Shown piece by piece: positions 22,310-34,737 of a stretch of DNA of 64,000 nucleotides (its first letter is position 1; each line of letters starts with the position of its first letter). The translations under genes and the position numbers were made by a program. This stretch comes from Apoda limacodes (Eukaryota > Arthropoda > Insecta > Lepidoptera > Limacodidae): the NCBI GenBank assembly GCA_946406115.1, contig OX291544.1, positions 3,782,001 through 3,846,000 of the forward strand, in the 5' to 3' direction. The notes under the pieces were generated by a model. That model ran no database searches and had not been told where the DNA came from. It saw nothing but the letters and a program-made list of their open reading frames with translations.

Positions 22310-22670
22310 ATTTTTAGTGATATTTAAAATTTAAAGGTCAAAACATTTATACCATTAAATGTTGCTAAAGTTGGTGAAGTCAAGATTTTATTTTAATTTT
22401 ATTTATAACATACCACAAAACAATTTTTTTTTTACTTTTATGGGTCTCTTGAAATTAAAATGTTGGTATCGTACAGTACATAAAATAGGTATGTATTTTT
22501 TTATTTTTTAAACCACCTTTAAAAACAAATATGGTTCAAAATTGTATAAAATACAATTACGCATTGTGTTCAAAGAGGCACTTACTACATTATGCAATTA
22601 CTTTCAGTGAGCCTAAGGTGTGTGTAAGATGAATGTGGTAAGTAATCATTAACAGGTACCTAATGCCTTA
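22310..22670. other. AT-rich intergenic DNA
   Basis: Nothing recognised. Confidence 0.4.
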
Positions 22671-22671
22671 A

Positions 22672-23115
22672 TCTATACTAATATTATAAAGAGGAAAGAT
22701 TCGATTGTTTGTTTGTTTGTATGTAGTGAATAGGCTCCGAAGCTACTGGACCGATTTGAAAAATTCTTTTACCATTAGAAGCCGACATTATCCCTGATGA
22801 ATATAGGCTACTTTTTACAGCGGGAAAATGCTTCATTCCTACGGGAAAACGGGCAATAGGACAACGGGTAGTAAGAATTATCCTTCCGTACTTATCTTTT
22901 TTACAGAACTTCTAAACGGCTGATGGGTTGAAATTTTATATGGGTATAACGATGGTTTCCTGGATGATTTAAAAAAACCATTGAACCCGGTAGGTGGCGC
23001 TGCTGTCAGTTTGTCAACTACTAAACGGCTTGACCGATTGGGTTGAAATTTTGTGTGTGTATTTCCATGGTTTCACAGACACGAATGTATTATGCCATTA
23101 CAGAGGAAAGATTAG
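22672..23115 (+). repeat. RTE-like LINE 3' segment(s)
   Basis: Starts CTATACTAATATTATAAAGAG and has GATAGG-like TAGGCTCCGAAGCTACTGG, CCGATTTGAAAAATTC and AGCCGACATTATCCCTGA. It continues with a second, related block (TAAACGGCTTGACCGATTGG, GTTGAAATTTTGTGTG). This wording is among the commonest lepidopteran interspersed repeats. Two overlapping fragments are probably fused. Confidence 0.6.
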
Positions 23116-23119
23116 ATTG

Positions 23120-23655
23120 TTTTTTTTTTTTCTATAATTGAGGAGTTGCCGTAAGAACCTATGCCGCAATACAAGTACATATCGTATGCTATGTTATTGT
23201 TGCGATAACATTTAGAAAAAAATACTAACAAATCAGCATATTTTATTTGTCACATATTTTGTATCGTTTTGGTATCTCGCCGTTCGGCGGCGGCGGCAGT
23301 CGGGTTTGTCAATATTTTATTGCTATCGGTGTAATGCCCCGATGGTTTTATTCGAGGAACAGACATCTTTGAATAAATTCCTCTTGAACAATACTTTTTT
23401 TTGTCCAAATACGTTAAATGAGAACGTTAAGCTTTATGGAAACGCAAGATGTTTGATTAAATACAGATACAGTATATGTTTTGGTTGGTACTAAGATACT
23501 TCAAAGTTTAGTTCAACGTCATGTTAAGGTATCTAAAGATAACTTAATTTAAATGCCCAATATAATAAATAAATAAATAATAATAAATATAGTTAGTTAC
23601 TTCTTATAGCTCCTTAATAACTGAATTATATAAAAAACTCTGGTGTTTCTCTTTT
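23120..23655. other. Intergenic DNA
   Basis: A short GGCGGCGGCGGC run lies near 23284. The 62-residue frame at 23306-23494 is unrecognised. An AATA-rich run lies at 23560-23595. Confidence 0.35.
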
Positions 23656-23659
23656 CTTT

Positions 23660-23930
23660 TTCTCATCTACAGGAGAGAAGACGAAGAAATACTATCAGTT
23701 TCCCAGCGGAAGATGGAAAGAAGTATGCTCTTATGAAACTAAAATGATCAAAAGAACCTATATGAGCAATAACCAAAATAAGTGACATCGTAAGAAGTTA
23801 GATTGCTTATATTAAATTGGGCAGGACACATTTGTAGGATGAATCATATTCGACGGAAAAGGTAATTGAATCGATACCACGAGTCACAAAAAGAAAAGAT
23901 GGCGTTTTCTTAAAGATAAACGGATCACAA
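23660..23930 (+). mobile_element. RTE-like endonuclease/RT C-terminal scrap
   Basis: Across frames the plus strand reads KVTS then EVRLLILNWAGHICRMNHIR and RRKR, followed by a SIPRVTKRK-like piece. WAGH.CRM is the signature near the C-terminus of RTE-type non-LTR polyproteins. Frame breaks make this a pseudogene. Confidence 0.5.
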
Positions 23931-23931
23931 T

Positions 23932-24115
23932 TAAAAAACCAGCCAGGTGCGAGCTGGACTCCGCACCGAGGGTTACGTATCGCGAGTGAACAGCGAACAT
24001 AAAAAAAGTGTGCTCCTAAGCGGTCACCCATCCAAGTACTGACCAAGCCCAGCGTTGCTTAACTTTGAGTATTGTTTTCAACAAACAAATTCGTTACTGT
24101 TTCACTTCCAGGCGC
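23932..24115 (-). mobile_element. 5S-rRNA-derived SINE, copy A
   Basis: On the minus strand 24068-24017 reads AAGTTAAGCAACGCTGGGCT, TGGTCAGTACTTGGATGGG and TGACCGCTTAG, which is the internal promoter half of insect 5S rRNA (AAGTTAAGCAACGTCGGGC, TACTTGGATGGGTGACCGC). The match then stops, and an unrelated linker and a tail with GTAACCCTCGGTGCGGAG and TCGCACCTGGCTGG follow. It is a SINE rather than a 5S gene: the 5' third and the 3' end of 5S are missing and the same chimera occurs at three other places here. Confidence 0.85.
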
Positions 24116-24117
24116 TG

Positions 24118-24300
24118 TAACGGTAATCGAAGACACATTTTTTTGTTGGAAATGATATTCACAGTTAAGCAACGTCGGGCCTGGGGATGGGATGGGTGAC
24201 CGCTTAGCGGCACACTATTGTTTTAGTTTATGATTGTAAATTATGTAAAACCTTGGAACGGAACCCACGGTGCGCTAGTCCGACTTGCACTTGACCGGAT
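24118..24300 (+). mobile_element. 5S-rRNA-derived SINE, copy B, head-to-head with copy A
   Basis: AGTTAAGCAACGTCGGGCCT and GATGGGTGACCGCTTAGCGG at 24162-24210, then linker GTAAATTATGTAAAACC and tail GGAACGGAACCCACGGTGC, GCTAGTCCGACTTGCACTTG. The 5S-like part has a small deletion where ACTT of GTACTTGGAT should be. Its 5' end lies next to the 5' end of copy A on the opposite strand, forming an inverted pair. Confidence 0.85.
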
Positions 24301-24420
24301 GTAATATATTTCGTGTATGAGGACTCGTATGTTCCTGTTAATACTATTTCTAGATAGCGTTGTATCGGTAATTTAAAATAGTAATAGCTTCGGCCCGTCT
24401 CACACTTGGCCGATTTTTAT

Positions 24421-24692
24421 TATTTTTGTTATACTTTAGAGTCCACGTTGTTTTTCGATAGAGCAAAAACAAGGAAAATGTGTTTCTTGTACGGGGACTC
24501 CCCATAAATTTTAACTTTTTATTATTTTTTAGATAATCCCCTATTATACCACATATTCTAAGAAAAATTCAGGCTTCTAGCTATTTTGGCCTAAAAGATA
24601 AAGCTTTTTAATGGTCGGACAGATGGACAGACAGACAGTGTAGGCTTAGTAATAGGGATATTCGTTGGGACCCTCTGGAACCCTAAAAATGA
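24421..24692 (+). repeat. GTGCGAGTC-family repeat body and 3' end
   Basis: Contains TTGTACGGGGACTCCCC, GGCCTAAAAGATAAAGC, GGTCGGACAGATGGACAGAC and CTTAGTAATAGGGATATTCG, ending GGAACCCTAAAAATG. The head is replaced by a reversed head fragment at 24391-24418 (CGGCCCGTCTCACACTTGGC), a sign of a nested or inverted junction. Confidence 0.6.
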
Positions 24693-24819
24693 AAAAAATC
24701 ATTATTCTGTTCCTGCAGTTTTTTGTTTTACCACATTTTACTCTAAAGCTGGTGATTTGAAACTTATGGAACAAATATAAAGTGTTGAAGAACCAGAGTT
24801 GTGTTTAGTTTTTGACCGC

Positions 24820-24985
24820 TTGGCACAAAGGACTAAGAGGAAAGTGATAAAAGTCCGTTCCTCACATTATCGTGTGGGTGTGTATTCGACCACTAGTAAA
24901 TCCTGGGCATTAAAGCCGTTCAGATATAACATACATACAAATACATGTACATATAGTAAACAGTAAATAATATAAAATATAAATA
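24820..24985 (+). repeat. Decayed SINE-like repeat
   Basis: GACCGCTTGGCACAAAG, CCTCACATTATCGTGTGGG, TGTATTCGACCACTAG and GGGCATTAAAGCCG resemble the tRNA-related part of lepidopteran SINEs, followed by ACATACATACAAATAC. Tentative. Confidence 0.35.
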
Positions 24986-24989
24986 TGTC

Positions 24990-26290
24990 ATAGAAGTTAA
25001 CATATCGTTGCAGAATTTTTATATGATTAAGTTGAAAGCACTTTACACCGACTTTTTTAGCGGAAATACTTTAAATCATGGTTAAAGCTCTTTATCACAC
25101 GAAGCAATCAACTAAAGCACATTCTCGAAGATCTATAAATCAGAGATCAGACGCTATCACCCGTTTGACATTAGGTAATCATATTTTTGTTTAAGGGAGC
25201 GTTGACACTTACTACTACGGGTAGGTACTGAACTGAAAGTCTTCGGGCGTCGTGATGTATTGTAAACTATGAAAATTTTATAATTTCTAAGAACACGTTC
25301 AAAATCATATGTGTTTTTATGTTCATATTTCACGCAATTTTGATAATTCCAATAATTTCAGGAAAGTGATTTTCCTTCTATAAATTACAGCCGTTTTCAT
25401 TTTCCAGTCCACAAAATAGACCCGTTGTGTTTTTATAATAGACATTTTGTACAGTGTTTGTGCTGATCTAATTAAACTGACACCTTACAGATAAAAACTG
25501 CTTCCGCTTGCTCGCATAAGGTTTTTTTAAAAAATTCTAAAAAAAAACACAATGAAACCGTCCGAAATGTGGTTACATTTATGACCCGTTAATAACACTT
25601 TAATTAAATATTTGATACTATTGCATTAAATATAATATTTTGATTTATGTTATGTAATAGATAATTTATTTTAGTTTTATCAATTTTATAAATAATTTGC
25701 ACAATGCCAGTTTTAGAATTCTTATAACAAAAATTATAGTAAAAAAATAATTATTCCTGTTGTATTTACATACTCGTTTCGCTCAAGGGTCAATATTTGA
25801 ATACTTCTCTTGCTCGGTATTCAATATCACGTCAAAAAGCAACTTTCCAGCCTTGCATAACAAATAACTATTTGTAATGGATTAGTAAAATACCAATATA
25901 TCGTCGTTTTAGTACTTTAATATTTTGTAATAAACCTACAACATAATAATGATTGGCACAAGAATAAAACAATTTTACTTAGATAAAAATATTTAACATG
26001 TAAAAGTACCTTTAGATTTGTATAACCTCTTAACGCGGCGTCACTCCATGCATCATACTAATACGATATTCGATTTATGGTTCCAAATCGGCACTTAATG
26101 GACGACTCAAAATACTATTTTATCGACGACGGAATTCTTCGCTTGCGTACGGTGACTTTAAAACATTTTCTCAGTTGCTTTATATTTTTAAAGTAGGTAT
26201 TTTTTATCCCACAGCTACAGGGCCCATAAGTAATAAGTAATAAGGGTTAAAAAAGCTCATAACATATATCTAATCTCTTGCACGACTACA
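24990..26290. other. AT-rich intergenic DNA
   Basis: No gene or repeat recognised; no long frame. Confidence 0.45.
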
Positions 26291-26299
26291 ACAAATTAT

Positions 26300-26740
26300 A
26301 TTTGTTAGTTTTAAAGGCGAACTTCGCTTTGTGGAGTACTTCAAGTTTTTTGGACACCAGCTTTACCTTGTTTTGCAAATGATCTTGTAATTGAACATCG
26401 CTGGAGATGTCAACACCAAGGATCCCAATGCTCTTGGAGATGGTAAGGGGTGTGCCCTGGATTGTGGCGTCTCAGTGAATGGGGTTTTCTTAGTGGTCAA
26501 CGCGCAGACTTGTGTCTTCTTTGGGTTGAATCTGAACAAGTTTTCAGGTCCCCAGTCAGAGACCTTAGACAAAGTGATCTCGATTTGAGACACAAGTTCT
26601 CCGCAGTTTTCTTGCACAACTCGTTTATAAGAGTCTCTAGTACTGTCATCTGCACAGCAATCTATGTTTTCAATGGTCAACATGTCATTGATATACAGGG
26701 CAAACAATGTATAATATAGTACAGAGCCTTGCTACTATTA
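26300..26740 (-). mobile_element. Jockey-like LINE, RT fragment with altered catalytic motif
   Basis: The minus strand reads LFALYINDMLTIENIDCCAD then DST, LVSQIEITLSKVSDWGPENL, FRFNPKKTQVCALTTKKTP, SLVLTSPAMF and, after a frame change, KVKLVSKKLEVL. The polymerase motif YADD has become CADD, so this copy could not have been active since that change. Compare the intact YADD in the copy at 55.26 kb. Truncated at both ends. Confidence 0.75.
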
Positions 26741-29105
26741 TTTAAATACAAAAGAGGGTTCCGTAATAAATAATTAGTCAACACACTAACTCGTTTCCTG
26801 TTCGTACCCGCACAAACTATAGAAGGTACAATACGCGACCCGATCTTCGGCGAAACCCTTCCGAGGTGCTCACTCATTGTCTTCCAACTACATATTATTT
26901 CCTTATGGAAAAACATAAAAAATTGTGTATATATGTTCATAATTTTGTAGCCTTTGAAAAAATACGTATAACTATTTTAGTTTTATATATCGATAAGCGG
27001 ACGGTCTCGGTTTTTTTCGATTTATTTTCGAATTGACTTTCTCTAAGCCTTTTCGTAAAGGCGCTAAGCATTGTTCAAAGTATCAAGATCACAAGGAGAT
27101 TTTCTTAATCTTTTACTATGTCAGTATTTTGTATAAGATTAATAACAGAATTTTAAACTTTTTAATTGCGAGATCTAAATATTACGATAATATATAGAGC
27201 TTTATCATACTGGCAATGAAAATTTTTTAAAAAACAATATAATGGTTTTTATTTTCTCTTTAACAAGTTCGTTGGAATTTAGTTCACAAGCATCATTTCT
27301 TCTTGCTGAAAATTAAAATAAAAACTTTAAAGACAAAAGACACTTATGCGGTAATTGTCATTAAGAAACTGAAATCAGTGCAGTAAAAGTTACTTTATAA
27401 GCATGTGGGTTTAAAAAAACTGCAAAGTAAAAGGCACTTGTGCGGTGATTGTCATTATTATAGACATTGCTTGATCACTGCTTATTACATTTTTCTTCAG
27501 TCACAGCGCTATAGCTAAGTGTAAAAGTGTAGAAACAGTCATAACTCTATTAATAATTATTTAGTTCATGTACTCCGTCAGACACTGATCAATCAAAGCC
27601 CAAAAGAAATATGTCAAAGTATGCAATGCCGAGAGTATCCTAAGCGACACGTACAGAAAAATTACTTACTCAGCGGCAAACCTTTACCCAATACTAACAA
27701 GCGCATGTAAAAGATCTCGTGTGATTCAAATACCTAAAAGCGTTTGATTTATTTAAATGTTTGTGTGAGCGGGTTTGTTATCTTGAGGTTCTGAAATTGT
27801 TGTTGCGTGTACCTAGTCTAACATCTGTTTTATGGTATCTGCTCGTCAAACCCCTACTTTATGACATACTCTTTTTCTGACAAAGACTCATTCTACATAA
27901 GAAGAAGAAATATTTAAAACAAGGCTGATAATTGAATGGATTATTTCAACTAAATATAATGTATGTAACAAATAATAAAGTTTTATCGTAACAGGAACGC
28001 TTGACATAGTATCCGCATCTATTTAGCATATGAATTAAATGCGGTGAAATATGGTTTAAATTAATATGGATATACGCCGCCGCGCCGCTTTGAGCATTAA
28101 CAGTGTTGTTCCACTTTGGTTCTATTAATTTTTAAGATGTTGTTAACACCAAAGGGTTCGATACTATTGTTTATGAACGTAAATTATTAGCTAAGATTTT
28201 AATCCAACATCAACTTTATCCTGTTAACAATTATTATCAATAGAATAAAATCATCCTAGATTAAAATCCATATTTTTAATAAAAAGAAAACTGGTAGAAG
28301 TGACAATAAAAACCTGCTTAGAAAACAGAGCGAATTCGCCGACATATTCAATCATGCAGCTTATACCTATCTAAAACGTATATGGGCCGGCTTCATTGCC
28401 GTGCTAACAGTTTCTCAAGACTGAAAGAAAACCAAGTATTATTTATTTGGCATCACTGTTATTTTTTTCAATAAAAATGGAATCGAACAATTACTTTCAT
28501 AAATAATTAAGTGTTGTAACATTTGACAGCTTGTGTTTGAAAAACCGCTTAGATCATAGTATATATCTAATGTATATCAATAATTTACAATAGTCAAATA
28601 AATGGACTGGCGAATTTTTGTTAGCACGAAAACATATAACTATGGGTACACCTAAGATATTTGTCTATTAACAAAAGTCATCGTGCTCTCATTTATAACT
28701 TCGCAAACTAAAAATCTAGTCTAAAGTTCTAAATAGAAAATACCTGTTTTGTAAGTCGGAAATAATAAGCGGACTTCAGTAACAATATTCACTGAATACA
28801 TTATTTTTGTCTCAATGCGAATTCGTACGGGAACTTTGTCGCAAGAAATTGCTCTGGGTATTATTTGTGAGTTTGTAATCTGGAGTCTGGATGTCTTTGT
28901 TCAGTGTTGCTATAGAAATAGTCCCACCATATTTCAAAACACTCAAAAGGTTCTTCTTACCAAGATCGACCCTGCAAGAACAAGACAAAAGAAGACTGAC
29001 TTTTCATTACTTTTCCAGCAACTATTTACTCAACATTTTGTATTTGTAAAAAAACTTTGAAATAATAAATACCGTGATTAAGTAGATAACTTTCTACTAC
29101 TCTAA
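26740..29105. other. AT-rich intergenic DNA with a 29-bp direct repeat
   Basis: A 29-bp phrase (AAAAGACACTTATGCGG, then TAATTGTCATTA) at 27335-27363 recurs at 27429-27457 with about four changes. A CpG patch (GCCGCCGCGCCGC) lies near 28076. No gene recognised; the frame at 28815-29060 has no family features. Confidence 0.4.
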
Positions 29106-29112
29106 ATTAAAA

Positions 29113-29365
29113 AAAATCCAACGAGAGCAAATCTGGCTACCATAATCAGGACTAGTGGGGCTGCTGGGGACTAGGAGCCGTGGTATTCATAATGGGAGTT
29201 ATGCCAATAGTCACCACGCTTGGCATGCGGGTAGGCAAAAGCAGTTTTATGGTAAAATATTTCTAAGAAAGATACTGCTGTCTAACTCCTGGTAAGTCCC
29301 TCAGTCGCCTCGTACAGACACCCACGGGATGATTTGTTATTATATTATTTTATCTGCTTTGCCGA
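29113..29365. repeat. Lepidopteran LINE-derived repeat block
   Basis: The phrases GGGGCTGCTGGGGACTAGG, TATGCCAATAGTCACCACGC, TTGGCATGCGGGTAGGC, AACTCCTGGTAAGTCCCTC and AGTCGCCTCGTACAGACACC are, in this order, a very common lepidopteran repeat that I associate with LINE 3' regions. Orientation of the parent element is uncertain. Confidence 0.5.
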
Positions 29366-29369
29366 CATC

Positions 29370-30495
29370 ACACCTCTGGCTTTACTAAGATTTGTTGATT
29401 TAGTACAAAGGAAAGAACTCTAACTAACCAAGCCTTATTCGCTCTTGACCGTCTTTTACAGAACCGACCGTTTTGCCTTAAACATAGAGAAAATATAGTT
29501 ATTACATTCCAGCTAACCCATGGCTTAGTTTAGGCAAACATATGACCACATTTTTAATAATTTACTTGCATGGTGTTGAACAATATCAGTATATGCAATA
29601 TAGTGCGCATTTGCATAATAAGCTTGCTCTTAAAACAAACACTTCACAATAAATAAAATGTGGTAATTTAGTCTGTAGGTATATCATTTTTATTACAGGC
29701 AAGAGTCTTGCAGTTACGTGAGAGTCTTGCAGAAAAACTAATACCATCACTTGGGGTGCCAAAAGGAGACTAAGAGCAAGGCTTAATGGTCCTGATGCAA
29801 GACGCAAGACGAGTCTCGGGCAAATATGGTTTTGGTCTTGGACTGATTGATCTCTACTTTTTATAAAGACATGGATTTAATTAGTAAAGATCAATTGCAA
29901 GTTTCTGAATCTGTAGTGTAAAATCAACAAATTAAAGCAAAGCTAAACTAACCTCAACTCAGATTTTTAAACCAAAAGTAACGGTTAAAAAGGCGTGTAA
30001 AAAGAGCATTAAATCTTTTTAAAAACTACAATACAATTAAATTTATTTAAAATTGACAATCATCAATCATTGACAAAAAACAGAAGATTCATAAAATCCG
30101 AAAGGAAAAATGGTTATTATCCATTTTAACTTTCACGTCTCAAAATAAACAATGCGTCCGTCCGTCTGTGTAATCTCTCGATTTACAAGTGGCTAAATAA
30201 TGATTTCTTCTTTTCATAATTTCAAGTGCAAACGAGCTTACTTAGTGAGATAAATTTAATGGTATTTGTAAACAGATAGACTAAAGGCTGTTATTTTATC
30301 CATGCAGGTTTAAATGACTCGAATAACTATACATAGGTCTTAAACTTAAATAAATGTGTAATAAAAGTGACAGTAAAGTTTTCAATAATTCTATATAATA
30401 AACTTATCTGGTTTTTAAGTAAGAGCCAAGCAATTCTTTCAATTGTTGTTTAATATTAACAACTCCGTTAAGTAAATACGGGTATAATTAACTAC
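29370..30495. other. AT-rich intergenic DNA
   Basis: No gene or clear repeat recognised. The frame at 29586-29807 (minus) is unremarkable. Confidence 0.4.
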
Positions 30496-30499
30496 GAAC

Positions 30500-31165
30500 A
30501 GTAGTCCAACTCGAGAAGCGTGACCGATGTCTTCCTTCTGTCTGTCCATTGCTTTGCTGCACGCCCTTATGCCGGGAAAGGAAATGGCGGGCATTATTTA
30601 CAGGATGGCATTATGCTAAGGCGTTACATTGTTTTAAAGTGATAATTTGCCCGCATTAAATGTCGTATGGTGACAGTAAATACTTTTAAGTATCTATAAA
30701 AATAATTTAGGAATAATATGAAACGAATTATTAAATTATTTACAATTTCAATTGAAATACTTAAGATAATCAAAAAAAAAAAGCGGTGGAAACATTATTT
30801 CCGATAAGAGACTTAATTCAATCAAAGCGATCCCTATCAATAACCACGCCTGGTTATCTCGTCACCCCAGCTTTTCATTTAAATACAAATACATACAAAT
30901 CGGTACGGAACTATAATCGGTTCCGGGTCACGTGTCTGCCGTGGAGAATCCGCTAAAGAGACCGAATGTTCACGCTTAATAAAGTCACAATCTTCTCACA
31001 ATACAAAACAGGCTGGCTGAATGACAGAGCGCCCTTGGTCTGAAAAAAACATCACCGAGGGTAGAACAGATTCCAAATTTGAATTTGATTATCGAAGTGT
31101 GCCGACTATTTATCATTTGTAATGACGCATTGGCGGAAGGAGGACGCGCGCTCGCTAATATTGTA
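30500..31165. promoter_or_regulatory. Candidate regulatory DNA (non-coding, motif-rich)
   Basis: Less AT-rich, non-repetitive sequence with many transcription-factor-like words: GGGCATTATTTACAGG, AATTCAATCAAAGCG, a TAACCACGCCTGGTTA near-palindrome at about 30842-30857, and GGTCACGTGTC with a CACGTG E-box near 30931. No coding potential. This is the composition of insect enhancers in the deserts around developmental genes, but there is no direct evidence of function. Confidence 0.25.
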
Positions 31166-31169
31166 ATGT

Positions 31170-32100
31170 TGTAAATGCGTTCAGCAATACATATTTATTA
31201 TTTTTGGTATTCTGTGAAGCTATTTGAGTGGAAAATATTGAGCATTTCATTGATTATGTATGACGTTGAATATTTTTAAGTAGTTCGGAGGGCTTTTAAA
31301 ATATGTTACAAACTTAAAATGTTTTTAGATTTAAGAGTACATACTGGTTTGTTTTGTAATGACTGCCTAAGCTAAGGGTCTACGTTTAAGTTAATTACCT
31401 GTGGTTGCTTTTGTTCTAGTTATTTTCTATAATGTCCAGTAAAAAATGCAATTTAAACATTAAAAAAAAAACGGTTCGGTACTCTTAGACAGACTTTCGG
31501 ATTTCCGATCTGATCATATTGTTTCAGGACATAATATGAGCTGATTTAAGTAACCTGTCGTAAATATAATTTGTATAAAGAAGAGTCACATTACTCCTTA
31601 TTATTGACACATTTTTAGCTTGATTGAATCGCTTGTAATTTCTTTATAGTAAATCTCGTAATAATCTATTCCTAAGCATAAGTCAATTAGTAAAAAGAAA
31701 CACTAAAACTCATTCATTTCACTCAAACGCATAAAGTGATACAGGTAAAACATTAAAGTTGTCGATGTTCCACGATAACACAGCGATAACGTGAGCAATA
31801 CAAAACTTGCATTAAGCTTCATAATATCTTGAAACTGATGACCGGGTACCGAGTAGAGTATTCAAATGTAGCTCGCACTGAATTACGGGTTACATCCGTC
31901 ATAAGGAGCTAGCGTCTGCAATATCACTACTTGTCTACAGGCTGAGGTTTAAAACTATTATTATTTTGACTTATTTCGAATTCCTCAAAACACTCAGCGT
32001 AGGACAGATCTGTAAAAATCACATAACTTGCTTAGGAGATAATCTGGAGCTAGCTGAAAATAGCTTCACGATTTTTATTCACAGAAAGGGGTAACCAATG
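31170..32100. other. AT-rich intergenic DNA
   Basis: No gene or repeat recognised. Confidence 0.4.
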
Positions 32101-32104
32101 AAAT

Positions 32105-32335
32105 ACAAACTTACATAATATCAAATCAAGTCAAACTTTATTGATATAGGTTTCTAAGAATTGTAGATTGTAAGAAGTTGTATAGAAAAAAATCGTCAAT
32201 ACAATGTAAACAATGTTAATTTCTGCCAAAAAAAGCTGGCAAGAAGTTCCATTTAAAGTAATAATACAATACTTTGATTATTAGCTGAAGAGTATTATAC
32301 AATATGTACCAAAACACATATTAGGTAATAAAAAA
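32105..32335 (-). repeat. 3' end of a CR1-like LINE
   Basis: On plus: AAATCAAGTCAAACTTTATTG, then a spacer with TTTCTGCCAAAAAAAGCTGG and CAAGAAGTTCC. Same layout as the 3' UTR at 8903-9330. Confidence 0.45.
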
Positions 32336-32579
32336 AAATAAGTTAGTAAGCTACTAAAAATAAAGTCAAACATGTCAATTATTATTTTTTTGTTTTTATG
32401 TAGCATAGGGTGCACAATGTGAAGCGTCAAATATTGCCAATCAAGTGAAGGAATTTAGATATTTAAGAGAATTCCGATACTCAACAGTACTAGTGGCATC
32501 AGCGCCATCACAATTATATTTTTGCACAATCACACGCACATACATATACTTAAAACTATCCATACTATCCATGAATATA

Positions 32580-32770
32580 ATATAATAATAAAAATCATAA
32601 ATGTGAAAGCAAATCCGTCTGTTTCCCCTTCACACTGAAACCGCCGTACCGATCAAGATGAAACTTGACATGCAGACAGTTTTGAGTCCCGGAAAAGGAC
32701 ATAAGCTACTTCAAAACGTTAAGTAATATCCGTTCTTTTCTCCCCCTAAATAATTGAGGAGTTCCCGATG
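32580..32770 (+). repeat. RTE-like LINE 3' segment
   Basis: Contains GCAAATCCGTCTGTTTCC, CCGTACCGATCAAGATG, AAACTTGACATGCAGACAG and CCGGAAAAGGACATAAGC, the usual phrases of an RTE-like tail. The frame that follows (32768-33046) is arginine/histidine-rich and unrecognised. Confidence 0.5.
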
Positions 32771-33049
32771 AAATCCCACACCGATGCTCGAACTCTAAGA
32801 ATACAAAGAAGTTTGCAAGAGCAGACCAGCCTCCACAGGCGGCACCCGCCCACAAATATGACACATGAATCAGCAATCGCATCGCTTAACCATGCTTTAG
32901 GGCAGACAACGACCCGACGCATATGCCATCACCGCAGAGACACTTTAAGAGAGCATGACACACTCAAGCAACTGCAACAAAACTTCGATTGTATTAGTCA
33001 CAATGTGTGTAGTAAAGGAACAAAATATAAATCGGATTCATATTGAGAT

Positions 33050-34735
33050 TTACATACACAAGTTAAAATTTAACATCACATGGCGAACACACGTACTCTG
33101 AACTTAAAACTGATTTATAGTTGCTATTGAAAATATTTAGATAAGAGGAGAAGATTAGAGGGTCAAAAGCATTTACTGAATTATTAAATTTCTTACAATA
33201 ATATTACTAAATAAATATATAAATACATATACAAGGACACAAATAAATATACATAAAACACAAACAGTGTATCAAAAATTTAGATCTACTAGAAAAAATA
33301 TACATATATGTATAAACTTACATAGGTACAAGTATAATAATATAATAAATATAGTATTAATAACCTGCTGCAATCCACCATCGGCCGCCCAGCACCAGAC
33401 AGGTTCCAAATGCGAGAGGGCGCATCACACAAACGTGCACACATACCCATATGCATACACATACTCACAGACATTGTATATCATGAAGTAGCCCAGCTCC
33501 AACACGACAGTCCGGCAACAAATGCACACCATTTAACGTACTGTCACTTCGGAATCAAGCCTAAGGGAAGAAGAAGTGACAAGAAACTTCCCGGGTGTAC
33601 ACCTGTTACCATCAAGCACGCGGGAACCAGGCTACCAAATACAAAATAATGTGAAGGACAGACTCTTCTCAACAACCACTTTAGTCCTGCGTGACATGTG
33701 ACAGGGGGTGAGCATATCGCAGCAACAATGGTTTGATGCAGTTTATCTAGACTAAATTGTCTCTTTGTATGTCCTAAACGTCGTAAATTACCAGCGTTAA
33801 AGTTTTAAATCTGGGACAGAATAATATACCCCACTGCTTGTTTCCTCACGAACTACGACAATGAAGTGAGGTTTGCGGGAAAATTCATAGTTAGCAAAAG
33901 ATAAACAATGTTTACACTGGTAGCCTATTACAATCAGTAAAATGATGTTTGCATCAGAGTCATTGATACAGAGCGAGTGTAAACTACACTCAAGCTCGAT
34001 GCAGAAACTACATAAAGTCCAATCTTTACCCACCCCCACAACTTGTAGACGTGAGAAAATGCTTATGATCTCTAATGAAGAAAATTATCTTGTCATGATT
34101 ATAAAATATTTTAAAATATCATACTTACAATTACTGATATCATGAATGCAATACAACTATTTTAATAGGTACATATAGTAGCATGTTGTCTATTTAACAT
34201 AAATCGTCTATGGTAACATACACTAGTTAAGAATGTTGTCTTTCAGTTATATCATTATTATTACCTACCTACTCATAAAAATCCCTTTTTGTGTTAAAAA
34301 CATTTTAGAGATTCCTTAACTACCAAGAACTGAACATCCTTTATCCGAACAACATGCGAGGGGCGAGGGGCGAGGGGCGAGACGCGCTGTCCCCAATATG
34401 AATATTTTCTATTGAATTACTCACGGTTCGGCGAGCCAGCAAAAATATTGTTCTCCTCGCACTTATCTCGGAGCATCCTGTGAAGTTTTCACATTTAGAA
34501 ATGCTATACAGCGTATGTATGGAAAATTGTATCTAGTGCTTTGTAAGCTTGGGACTTCAAGTTTTCTCTGTTACATATACGAGTGCTATCTCGTATTATG
34601 CTGTAAATAATATTTGTTTTATTTTACTACACTGTCCTCTTTTATTTCTAAATACTTTATGTGGTATTACTCGTAAAATGAAATTTGATTTTAAAATATA
34701 TTTTCATTTTACCAAAAAAGTTTTAAATATTATTT
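33050..34735. other. Intergenic DNA
   Basis: No gene recognised. Holds a short GC-rich tandem run of GAGGGGC units (34358-34381, about three and a half copies) and short chance frames. Confidence 0.4.
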
Positions 34736-34737
34736 TT

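Noticed and set aside
24017..24068. Possible functional 5S rRNA gene
   Set aside because: Only the internal half of 5S is present and it is fused to a SINE linker and tail seen at three other loci.
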